Origin: Microseira sp003486305
Lineage (GTDB): Bacteria > Cyanobacteriota > Cyanobacteriia > Cyanobacteriales > Aerosakkonemataceae
Direction: 5' to 3'
Length of the DNA stretch: 23,112 nucleotides
Assembly (NCBI GenBank): GCA_031969655.1
Contig: DALYJX010000115.1
Location: 1 to 23,112, forward strand
The notes below the pieces were generated by a model that was not told the DNA's origin, ran no database searches, and saw nothing but the letters and a program-made list of their open reading frames with translations. Below, piece by piece: positions 1 to 6,468 of this stretch. Made by a program: the position numbers and the translations under genes. The first letter of the stretch is position 1. Each line of letters starts with the position of its first letter.

Positions 1-248
1 TTGATCGGATCTTTAATCCATAACTCAAAGTTACCTTGCCAAGCAACGTGGAATAGAAGGCTAGAAGTCCACAAGAAAATAATTGCCACGTGACCAAAGT
101 GAGTGGCAAAAATCTTTTGATAAAGACCTTCTTCGGTGATGCCATCGTGGCTTTCAAAATCGTGAGCCTGGGCAATTCCGTACCAGATCCGGCGGGTAGT
201 CGGGTCTTGAGCAAGGTCTTGGCTATATTTGGGAAATTTTGTTGCCAT
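1..248 (-). CDS. psaB: Photosystem I P700 apoprotein A2 (PsaB), N-terminal fragment
   Basis: This is the first 82 codons of PsaB; the rest lies beyond the left edge. PsaB forms, with PsaA, the thylakoid-membrane heterodimer that binds the P700 chlorophyll pair and most photosystem I antenna chlorophylls. The translation begins MATKFPKYSQDLAQDPTTRR and continues with IWYGIAQAHDFESHDG, then a histidine-rich start of the first membrane helix (ATHFGHVAIIFLW, FHVAWQGNFE). These are hallmark PsaB N-terminal segments. The ATG at 248 is preceded about 15 nt upstream by GGAGG, a rather distant ribosome site. In most cyanobacteria psaB directly follows psaA. Here 940 bp of repeat-rich non-coding DNA precede it, so this is a solitary psaB, possibly an extra copy. 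Some residues, such as NFELWIKDP where I would expect NFEQW, look divergent from memory. The family call is very secure; paralogue status is inference. Confidence 0.95.
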   Translation of the reverse strand, partial: MATKFPKYSQDLAQDPTTRRIWYGIAQAHDFESHDGITEEGLYQKIFATHFGHVAIIFLWTSSLLFHVAWQGNFELWIKDPI

Positions 249-291
249 GTATTTTACTGACTTCCTCCATTTACCAAATGCAAGTAGCTAG

Positions 292-440
292 TCATATGAT
301 GTCTGTTGAATTGCCCATAATAAAAAAACTTCACGTCGTCTTGCGTAGGGACGCATTAGAGATATCAGAGACAAACAGATAAAGTTTATCTTGCCGTGTC
401 CCGGCTGCTAATTATGGGTAATCGACCGGACATCATATCA
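292..440. repeat. MITE-like inverted-repeat element, copy 1
   Basis: An element of about 149 bp whose ends are inverted copies of each other over roughly 30 bp with mismatches. The left end reads TCATATGATGTC then ATTGCCCATAAT; the right end reads ATTATGGGTAAT then GGACATCATAT. The core holds TTGCGTAGGGACGCAT and GCCGTGTC. A second copy in the opposite orientation lies at 6159-6309 and shares both ends and core. It has no coding capacity, which fits a non-autonomous miniature transposable element. Confidence 0.75.
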
Positions 441-520
441 ATTGCCAAAATCAACCCGCTTGCCAAAGCCAATCAAACGCCAACTGAACAGACATTTGCT
501 GGCGACTATTAGGATAAAAA

Positions 521-612
521 TCAGGACTTACACCAAAAAATTACCCATTACTAACTAAAGGTAGTTTGGCGGCGATCGCCGCAACTAATAGGTATTGTCG
601 CGTAAGTCCTGA
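521..612. repeat. Small inverted-repeat element, 92 bp
   Basis: The ends are an exact 11-bp inverted repeat: TCAGGACTTAC at 521-531 and GTAAGTCCTGA at 602-612. The interior contains a palindrome around GGCGATCGCC at 571-580, a HIP1-type site. Size and structure fit a MITE-like element. No transposase is present. Confidence 0.65.
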
Positions 613-802
613 CAACTTTTAATTCCCCAAGTTTAGTTTCATAAGGCAAGCTGGAATACAACTCATTAAGAGAAGTTATTCACAAATTAACTGCTAGGGC
701 TTAGTCTCACGTCTAACTAAAGCAGGAGATTAGTATTACATCAGTTTGTGTTCACCGCTACAAAGTATCGCTAGTAGACTGAGATTATTTATATAGTCAC
801 AT

Positions 803-901
803 CACATCTTGCACCTTGAGGCGGAGCCTCAGTATTCTCGTTCCCTGCTTTGACCTGGGAACGAGATCCGGGAGGTTCTACCTCCCGTGGTGCAAGATGT
901 G
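803..901. repeat. Modular hairpin repeat element, 99 bp
   Basis: A perfect 13-bp terminal inverted repeat (CACATCTTGCACC at 803-815, GGTGCAAGATGTG at 889-901) encloses three further hairpins. These are GAGGC-GGA-GCCTC (819-831), a CGTTCCC/GGGAACG pair (about 840-864) and GGGAGG-TTCTA-CCTCCC (870-885). The same hairpin modules recur in another order at 9373-9485, so the element is built from exchangeable palindromic units. Confidence 0.65.
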
Positions 902-934
902 AGCAACTTAATTTATGGTTCGCGATCGCTGGTA

Positions 935-1072
935 ATATCGTGTCCGGTTGCATCGGTAGCGTAAGCAAAGGAAGGGTTTATTTATACTTTGCGTTGGTAG
1001 CAAAGATCTCTCGTAAAACCCGCCCCTACAGCATCAAAAATTATACATTACCGTTGCTAGCGGACATCATAT
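935..1072. repeat. Inverted-repeat element with ends like the 292-440 family
   Basis: The left end ATATCGTGTCCG (935-946) and right end CGGACATCATAT (1061-1072) are inverted copies with two mismatches. They resemble the ends of the 292-440 and 6159-6309 elements, but the core differs. The core includes a segment from about 970 to 1030 ending AAAACCCGCCCCTAC, which resembles the roughly 64-bp GTAGGGG element found elsewhere. It may be a nested or composite insertion. Confidence 0.5.
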
Positions 1073-1100
1073 AATGGGTAATTGCCAGCATACTAGCGTC

Positions 1101-1181
1101 GGGGCGACGGCGCGAGTTAAACCAGCCATCGGTACAATTCCACTGAGGAATCACAGATAACTGCGATCGCGCCGTCGCCCC
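1101..1181. repeat. Long-armed inverted repeat next to the FG-GAP gene end
   Basis: GGGGCGACGGCGCG (1101-1114) and CGCGCCGTCGCCCC (1168-1181) form a perfect 14-bp GC-rich inverted repeat separated by 53 bp. It begins 7 bp beyond the stop codon of the minus-strand gene ending at 1189, so its transcript could fold and protect or terminate that mRNA. There is no clear T-run, so a terminator role is only possible. The remainder of 249-1188 (441-520 and 613-802) shows no gene or motif that I can support. Confidence 0.5.
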
Positions 1182-1188
1182 AAATTAC

Positions 1189-4100
1189 CTAAAAAGAAAC
1201 AAAATTAGCCGCAGTCAAAGAAGTAGTATTCACCCCAGTTAAAACCGCCAAAGTTTCAGAGCCGAAGATAATACTATTACCCGACAAAGTGAGTTGACCA
1301 AAAGTTAAACCTCCCGACAAACCAATCAAATCGGTACCCTTAACAAAATCCTTCGCTGTATCGGTTCCCAAACCAGCGCCGACCACAAAAACATCAGCCC
1401 CATTACCCCCAACCAGCGAATCGTTACCCGCACCGCCAATCAAAGTATCGCTACCAGCACCGCCGTTGAGGGTATCATTACCTGCACCACCCCGCAGCAG
1501 ATCGTTGCCACCTAAACCGTGAATAACGTCATTACCTCCTTGAGCGTTAATCACATCAGCCGAGTTGTCAAACCCGTTGACATTGTTGTTCAATTCATTC
1601 AGGAAAGTCACCGAGTTCCTGTTGAATAGCTCGCAGGAATTTGAGTTAGCATCGAACACATCAAAACTATCTTGAATACTCGTTTGCCCATTAAACAAGA
1701 TGTTCCCCAAATCGACGCTAGCTCCCGTAGATTTCCGCAGATTATCCAAGTTTTCTAACTGGAAGTTTTGCAAGATGACCTTGGGACTGTTCGCCACATT
1801 TTCAAACGCAATTTCTAAATTGCTACCATTCTGAGTTAGCAGCAAATTGCGTGCAGTTAAACCAGCACCAATGAATTGCAGCGTATCAGCTTCAGCAATC
1901 GTGGCTGCGGATGGATTTACCCCTTTACCCACACCACCGAAATCGGCAATACTATCGGTCCCATCGCCCAACTTGTAGATAAATTTATCCTGACCGCCAC
2001 CACCGATTAAAGAGTCGTTACCTTGATTACCGACAATCGTATCGTTACCCGCTAACCCATTAATCGTGTTGTTGCTAGCTGTTCCGGAAAGGTTATCTGC
2101 TTTGGCGGTGCCGGTGAGATTGAGGGGAGTTACTGTCAGGTCAAAAATCTCGCTAGCGGTAGCATTGCTGGTGTCGGTAGCGGTAACTTTGATGCTGATA
2201 GTTCCTACATTGGTAGCCGTAGGAGTGCCGCTAAAAGTGCGAGTATTGGCGTTAAAACTTAACCAAGAAGGTAAGGGGCTACCATCAGCTAAGCTGGCGC
2301 TGTAGTTTAAGCTGTCGCCGGTATCGACATCATTAAAGGTATTGGCGGCAAATGTGAAGTTGAACAAACTATTTTCTACAGCGGAAGAGTCAGCCAGGGA
2401 ATTGGCGACGGTTGGTGCATCGTTGGCGCCATTAATCGTCACCGTAGCGGTAGCACTGCTCGTGCCGCCCTTGCCATCGCTGATGGTATAGGTGAAGCTG
2501 TCGGTAGCAGTTGCGCCCGTACCCAAAGATTCAAACTTGCCGTTGGGATTGTAGCTGAAATTACCACTGGCGTTGACGTTGAGTAAGGCACCGGAGGTGA
2601 GAGTAACTGACGTGCCTACATTAGCGGCATTGCCGTTGATTTCTGTGACGGTGAGAGGGTCGTTATTGGGGTCGCTGTCGTTAGCGAGGACGTTGCCGGT
2701 GAGTAGGGTGTCTTCGTTGGTGCTGACGGCATCGAGTACGGCAACGGGGGGTTGATTGCTCGATTTGCCGAAGATGACGTAGCTTTCACCCGCGCGGCTA
2801 AGGCCGTTGGGGTCGGCACCTGTTGCCCCGATAATTATGTCATCAACGCCATCACCGTTGACGTCCCCGGCGCTGCTCACTGACCAGCCTGACTCGTCAC
2901 CCGCCGCGATGCCGTTAATCGTAAAGCCGTTGCTGCCGTTGAGGGTCGAGAGGTCGAGGCTCGCACCAAACCCGCTCTTGCTGCCAAACACCACATAACT
3001 TTGCCCCGAAAAGAAGCCGTTGGGGTCGGCATTGTATGCCCCGATAATCACGTCATCAATGCCATCGCGGTTGACGTCCCCGGCGCTGCTGACAGAGAAG
3101 CCTGAAAAGTCACCCCCCACGATGCCGTTAATCGCAAAGCCGTTGCTGCCGTTGAGCGTGGAGAGTTCGAGGCTCGCACCAAACCCGCTCTTGCTGCCAA
3201 ACACCACATAACTTTGCCCAGAAGCGCCGCCGTTGGGGCTGGCACTGTATGCCCCGATAATCACGTCATCAATGCCATCGCCGTTGACGTCCCCGGCGCT
3301 GCTGACAGAGAAGCCTGAGCGGTCATTCGCCACGATGCCGTTAATCTTAAAGCCGTTGCTGCCGTTGAGGGTGGAGAGGTTGAGGCTGCCACCAAACCCG
3401 CTGTTGCTGCCAAACACCACATAACTTTGCCCCGCAACGAAGAGGCCGTTGGGTTGGGCACGCCATGCACCGATAATCACGTCATCAATGCCATCGCCGT
3501 TGACGTCCCCGGCGCTGCTCACCGAGTAGCCTGAAGAGTCATACGCCGCGATGCCGTTAAGTATAAAGCCGTTGCTGCCGTTGAGGTCCGAGAGGTTGAG
3601 GCTCGCACCAAACCCGCTCTTGCTGCCAAACACCACATAACTTTGCCCCGAACGGCTGCCGTTGGGGTCGGCCTCTCTTGCCCCGATAATCACGTCATCA
3701 ACGCCATCGCCGTTGACGTCCCCGGCGCTGCTGACTGAGATGCCTGAGTTGTCACCCGCCGCGATGCCGTTAAGTATAAAGCCGTTGCTGCCGTTGAGGG
3801 TGGAGAGGTTGAGGCTCGCACCAAACCCGCTCTTGCTGCCAAACACCACATAACTTTGCCCCGAATCGAAGCCGTTGGGGTTGGCATTTCTTGCCCCGAT
3901 AATCACGTCATCAAAGCCATCGCCATTGACGTCCCCGGCGCTGCTCACTGAGAAGCCTGAGCGGTCATCCGCCGCGATGCCGTTAATCGTAAAGCCGTTG
4001 CTGCCGTTGAGCGTGGAGAGGTTGAGGCTCGCACCAAACCCGCTCTTGCTGCCAAACACCACATAACTTTGCCCCGAACCGCTGCCGTTGGGGTCGGCAT

Positions 4101-4257
4101 CGTATGCCCCGATAATCAGGTCATCAATGCCATCGCCGTTGACGTCCCCGGCGCTGCTGACAGATCTGCCTGAGCGGTCAAACTCCGCGATGCCGTTAAT
4201 CTTAAAGCCGTTAGTCCCATCGAGACTGGAAAGTTGAATTACTGGATCGAATGTCAT
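1189..4257 (-). CDS. FG-GAP / cadherin-like / RTX calcium-binding repeat protein
   Basis: A large, probably secreted or surface protein of about 1022 residues. Seven FG-GAP (integrin-alpha beta-propeller-like) repeats of about 71 residues fill residues 1-500. Each carries a DVNGDGIDD-type calcium loop and a SYVVFGSKSGFG strand. A cadherin-like/VCBS-type domain follows (about 501-605, NQPPVAVLDA, EDTLLTGNVLAND), then a second cadherin-like putative Ig domain (about 611-711, LPSWLSFNANTRTFSGTP). The C-terminal third (from about 713) has RTX nonapeptides such as GGAGNDTLNGGAG. There is no N-terminal signal peptide. RTX proteins usually leave by type I secretion using a C-terminal signal, so that route is inferred. 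I chose the ATG at 4257 because AGGA lies about 5 nt upstream; an in-frame ATG at 4284 lacks a good ribosome site. It lies just downstream of the TIGR03032-type gene. Confidence 0.9.
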   Translation of the reverse strand: MTFDPVIQLSSLDGTNGFKINGIAEFDRSGRSVSSAGDVNGDGIDDLIIGAYDADPNGSGSGQSYVVFGSKSGFGASLNLSTLNGSNGFTINGIAADDRSGFSVSSAGDVNGDGFDDVIIGARNANPNGFDSGQSYVVFGSKSGFGASLNLSTLNGSNGFILNGIAAGDNSGISVSSAGDVNGDGVDDVIIGAREADPNGSRSGQSYVVFGSKSGFGASLNLSDLNGSNGFILNGIAAYDSSGYSVSSAGDVNGDGIDDVIIGAWRAQPNGLFVAGQSYVVFGSNSGFGGSLNLSTLNGSNGFKINGIVANDRSGFSVSSAGDVNGDGIDDVIIGAYSASPNGGASGQSYVVFGSKSGFGASLELSTLNGSNGFAINGIVGGDFSGFSVSSAGDVNRDGIDDVIIGAYNADPNGFFSGQSYVVFGSKSGFGASLDLSTLNGSNGFTINGIAAGDESGWSVSSAGDVNGDGVDDIIIGATGADPNGLSRAGESYVIFGKSSNQPPVAVLDAVSTNEDTLLTGNVLANDSDPNNDPLTVTEINGNAANVGTSVTLTSGALLNVNASGNFSYNPNGKFESLGTGATATDSFTYTISDGKGGTSSATATVTINGANDAPTVANSLADSSAVENSLFNFTFAANTFNDVDTGDSLNYSASLADGSPLPSWLSFNANTRTFSGTPTATNVGTISIKVTATDTSNATASEIFDLTVTPLNLTGTAKADNLSGTASNNTINGLAGNDTIVGNQGNDSLIGGGGQDKFIYKLGDGTDSIADFGGVGKGVNPSAATIAEADTLQFIGAGLTARNLLLTQNGSNLEIAFENVANSPKVILQNFQLENLDNLRKSTGASVDLGNILFNGQTSIQDSFDVFDANSNSCELFNRNSVTFLNELNNNVNGFDNSADVINAQGGNDVIHGLGGNDLLRGGAGNDTLNGGAGSDTLIGGAGNDSLVGGNGADVFVVGAGLGTDTAKDFVKGTDLIGLSGGLTFGQLTLSGNSIIFGSETLAVLTGVNTTSLTAANFVSF
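2780..4240 (-). repeat. Seven near-identical FG-GAP coding repeats, about 213 bp each
   Basis: The block CCCCGATAAT...GTCATCAA...CCGTTGACGTCCCCGGCGCTGCT recurs at about 213-bp spacing (near 2827, 3040, 3252, 3468, 3681, 3893 and 4107). Each copy is one FG-GAP blade of the overlapping gene. The near-identity at DNA level suggests recent duplication or homogenisation, and copy number could vary between strains. Confidence 0.85.
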
Positions 4258-4286
4258 AATTGTCCTCATGAATTGTTGAAACATCG

Positions 4287-4307
4287 CCGACTGCTTCCAA
4301 CAGTCGG
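4287..4307. other. Intergenic stem-loop between the TIGR03032-type and FG-GAP genes
   Basis: CCGACTG and CAGTCGG form a perfect 7-bp stem with a 7-nt loop, directly after the stop codon of the upstream minus-strand gene. A T-run (TTTT) follows only on the plus strand, so on the transcribed strand it is more likely an mRNA-stabilising or processing hairpin than a terminator. Confidence 0.45.
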
Positions 4308-4311
4308 TTTT

Positions 4312-5400
4312 CTAGCTTTCACCCATCGTGATGACGCGACGAATCTCATCGGTTTTCAAACCAATCGCCATCGGACGCCGCACAGAGGGCAATACCTGCA
4401 CGTCGTATAACTCCTCCACCACTCCTTCCAGGCGCAAGGAGTGAACTACGTCCCCGCTTCGCAAGTCGATGACTAATAATCCGCACCGAGGCGAAGCATT
4501 TTTCGCCAACAATTGCCCATCTAGCGGTAATCCGCTAAAGGTTTTGTTGTGCCTGGGTTGAGAAATTCCCACTACCGCAAAGTCGCCGTGAAATGCTAAC
4601 CCGCGCTGGTATCCGGGACAAAAAGCCACGGCTTCAAACTTGCCTGTTTCTAAGTCTGCATAACCAAATTCCCCCGTCCCAGAGTTGAGCAACCACAGTT
4701 TGTCTCGATACCAACGCGGGGAGTGCGGCATCGACAGTCCGCTGAGGACAATTTCGTTGCTTTGCACGTCAATCACGCAACCCCCGTTTACCCGGTTGTC
4801 TCGCCAGCCATCTGCTACATCCGACTGGCTAACGGCTGTGACGTATCTGGCAACACCATCTCGCACTGCTAATCCATTCAGGTGACACCTGTCCTCGGCG
4901 GCTAATTTGGTGATAAACGGCGGTTGCCATAGGGGGATGAAACTGTGGGTTTCACTGACGGTACCGAGACAGCTAAATAAGGTATTGACAAATATCAATT
5001 TTTGTGATGACTTTTTGGCATCTGCTTGAGCTATGACGATATCGTGGATATCTAAATCTCCCGTGACATAACCGACTTGGGGTAAATACAGCGCGTCGTA
5101 GTTGTTGTGAGTTTGTCCGGGTTGCAGGGTGTTTTCAAATCGCCACAGTTGATAGAGTGAACTCATATACAGGCTGGAACCTTGGGCATATAAGCCCATG
5201 CACCGCTCAAATGTGCGCTCAAATACTGAGAGTCGCCCGTCAGGTTGCAAGCCAATGAAAAATAGCTTTCCCGCTTGATAGGTGGTGAAGGCGAGGCTGA
5301 GATTTTGCTCTAACAGCCAGGGAGTGAATTGACGGGAGGCGTTGATTTCTAGGCTTTTTGCGGGGGCGGTTTGTGTCATGGGTGGTTTTGAGTCTGTCAT
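4312..5400 (-). CDS. TIGR03032 family (DUF4915-type) protein
   Basis: A 362-residue protein that I recognise as the TIGR03032/DUF4915 family, whose biochemical role is not established. Characteristic stretches are FTPWLLEQNLSLAFTTYQAG (about 26-45), GRLSVFERTFERCMGLY, CHLNGLAVRDG, the SGLSMPHSPRWYRDKLWLLNSGTGEFG segment and CPGYQRGLAF. The pattern of short tryptophan- and glycine-rich strands suggests a beta-propeller-like fold (inference). There is no signal peptide or membrane segment, so it is probably cytosolic. The start at 5400 has no clear ribosome site, and neither does the alternative ATG seven codons later. It ends 54 bp before the preferred start of the FG-GAP/RTX gene on the same strand, with only a hairpin between, so co-transcription is likely. 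A role linked to making or exporting that surface protein is only a guess from context. Confidence 0.8.
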   Translation of the reverse strand: MTDSKPPMTQTAPAKSLEINASRQFTPWLLEQNLSLAFTTYQAGKLFFIGLQPDGRLSVFERTFERCMGLYAQGSSLYMSSLYQLWRFENTLQPGQTHNNYDALYLPQVGYVTGDLDIHDIVIAQADAKKSSQKLIFVNTLFSCLGTVSETHSFIPLWQPPFITKLAAEDRCHLNGLAVRDGVARYVTAVSQSDVADGWRDNRVNGGCVIDVQSNEIVLSGLSMPHSPRWYRDKLWLLNSGTGEFGYADLETGKFEAVAFCPGYQRGLAFHGDFAVVGISQPRHNKTFSGLPLDGQLLAKNASPRCGLLVIDLRSGDVVHSLRLEGVVEELYDVQVLPSVRRPMAIGLKTDEIRRVITMGES

Positions 5401-6158
5401 TAAAGCGGTTTGTAATTTCCCATTAGTGGGTCGTTAGGTGGCTTTAAGTAAAACTACCTAACTGTTTTATGATTGGTGTTGGGTGGCGCTGCGCTTCACC
5501 CAATCTCGGCTTTAAGGCTTAAGTATGTACTGAAAAATTTAACCGTACTTGTGCTAAAAAATCTACAGTTTTCGGAAATTACCTACTTTTCGTACTTTTC
5601 CTACTTCTGTTCTTCATTTAAGCTTTAAAAACCGCCAATATTTTAAAGTTAAGATGAACTTAAACAGCAAAAATTAAGTTAATTTACCGAGCTAAATAAG
5701 TAGGTAGGTGAGAATAAACCTCACTATGTTAAGCTGTTACGCATTTAATTTGTACATGGGGAGCTCTTGGAGCCAGGGAGAGGGATTGGCACTTTTACCC
5801 CGATATTAGAAATATACAAATTAGCTGCGCGTTAGCTTAAGAGACTCTTAAGAAACACATTCCCTGCTGTGTGTTTCTCCCATCTGTTGCAGATGCGCTG
5901 AGGGGGTGACAAGTATCGCTGAAATTCTTACACAGTCTGCTTTATAGCACATCGCCTTTGCCAAAAATTGACTCGATTTTTTGGGTTTATTGACAGTATT
6001 CTCAAATACTGGCAGCTACAAGCCTGATGGATTCGTGGGCGCGCGCCAGATACGAGCAGCATTTTTCCCGATGTGGATGGCTTAAAAACGTTGGTATATA
6101 AAGCTTTCGGGCATAGTTGCCACCCCTTCAGGCAGATGCGATCGCGTCCGTTAGAGGC
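5401..6158. other. Gene-free region with clustered hairpins; possible structured RNA
   Basis: No convincing gene is seen. At 5479-5503, TTGGGTG/CACCCAA flank GCGCTGCGCTT, a stem-loop. Between 5836 and 5895 three perfect inverted repeats lie nearly end to end: CTTAAGAG-A-CTCTTAAG (5836-5852), AGAAACACA/TGTGTTTCT with a 10-nt loop (5851-5878), and CATCTG-TTG-CAGATG (5881-5895). Just before them, 5756-5801 is purine-rich with GGGG/CCCC ends. A 27-codon ORF (5726-5809) overlaps it but has no supporting feature. The cluster could be a small RNA or a relic of mobile DNA; I cannot match it to a known RNA family. From 5896 to 6158 I see nothing further. Confidence 0.35.
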
Positions 6159-6309
6159 TCATATCATGTCCTTAAGATTGCCCATAATCCGCAGCCGCGA
6201 CACGGCACGATCGGCGTTATTTGTTTATCCGATATATCTCTGATGCGTCCCTACGCAACAACTATGTGAGGTTTGTTTATGATGGGCAATGAGCGCGGAC
6301 ATAATATCA
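6159..6309. repeat. MITE-like inverted-repeat element, copy 2
   Basis: A second copy, inverted relative to 292-440, of the roughly 150-bp element. The ends TCATATCATGTCC and GGACATAATATCA are inverted repeats. The core (GACACGGCACGA, ATGCGTCCCTACGCAA) is the reverse complement of the copy-1 core, with scattered differences. A 76-residue open frame overlapping it is not a real gene. Confidence 0.75.
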
Positions 6310-6326
6310 CATGTTGCACCTTGGCT

Positions 6327-6386
6327 AAAAACCGGGCTTCCGTAAGCGCTCAGTCGAACGCTGACGCTCACGGAAACCCGGTTTTT
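6327..6386 (-). terminator. Likely terminator of the treZ-treY transcript, possibly bidirectional
   Basis: Arms 6327-6348 and 6365-6386 are inverted copies over 22 bp with two mismatches. They start with AAAAACCGGG and end with CCCGGTTTTT, so each strand has a GC-rich hairpin followed by a T5 run. It lies about 80 bp beyond the treY stop codon. A second small hairpin (TAGGCG/CGCCTA, 6423-6441) sits between. No plus-strand gene ends here, so the minus direction is the relevant one. Confidence 0.65.
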
Positions 6387-6468
6387 CAAAGCTTGGTAAA
6401 AATTGGCTTGTAGCAAGCACTTTAGGCGAAGACAGCGCCTACTACAAACTTCCAATTATTTACGCCTA

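Noticed and set aside
850..1074. 74-codon plus-strand open frame
   Set aside because: It runs through two inverted-repeat elements and has no ribosome site or recognisable protein features.
2616..3887. Several 60-70-codon open frames in other frames of the FG-GAP gene
   Set aside because: They recur with the 213-bp repeat period and are by-products of its near-identical units.
4287..4307. Intrinsic terminator between the TIGR03032-type and FG-GAP genes
   Set aside because: The T-run follows the stem only on the plus strand, where no gene ends; on the transcribed strand there is none.
5726..5809. 27-codon open frame as a leader peptide or small protein
   Set aside because: It has no close ribosome site, no gene directly downstream to regulate and no recognisable motif; kept only as part of the possible RNA finding.
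6225..6455. 76-codon minus-strand open frame downstream of treY
   Set aside because: It is made from the MITE-like element and the terminator hairpin, with an unnatural Ser/Val-rich composition.
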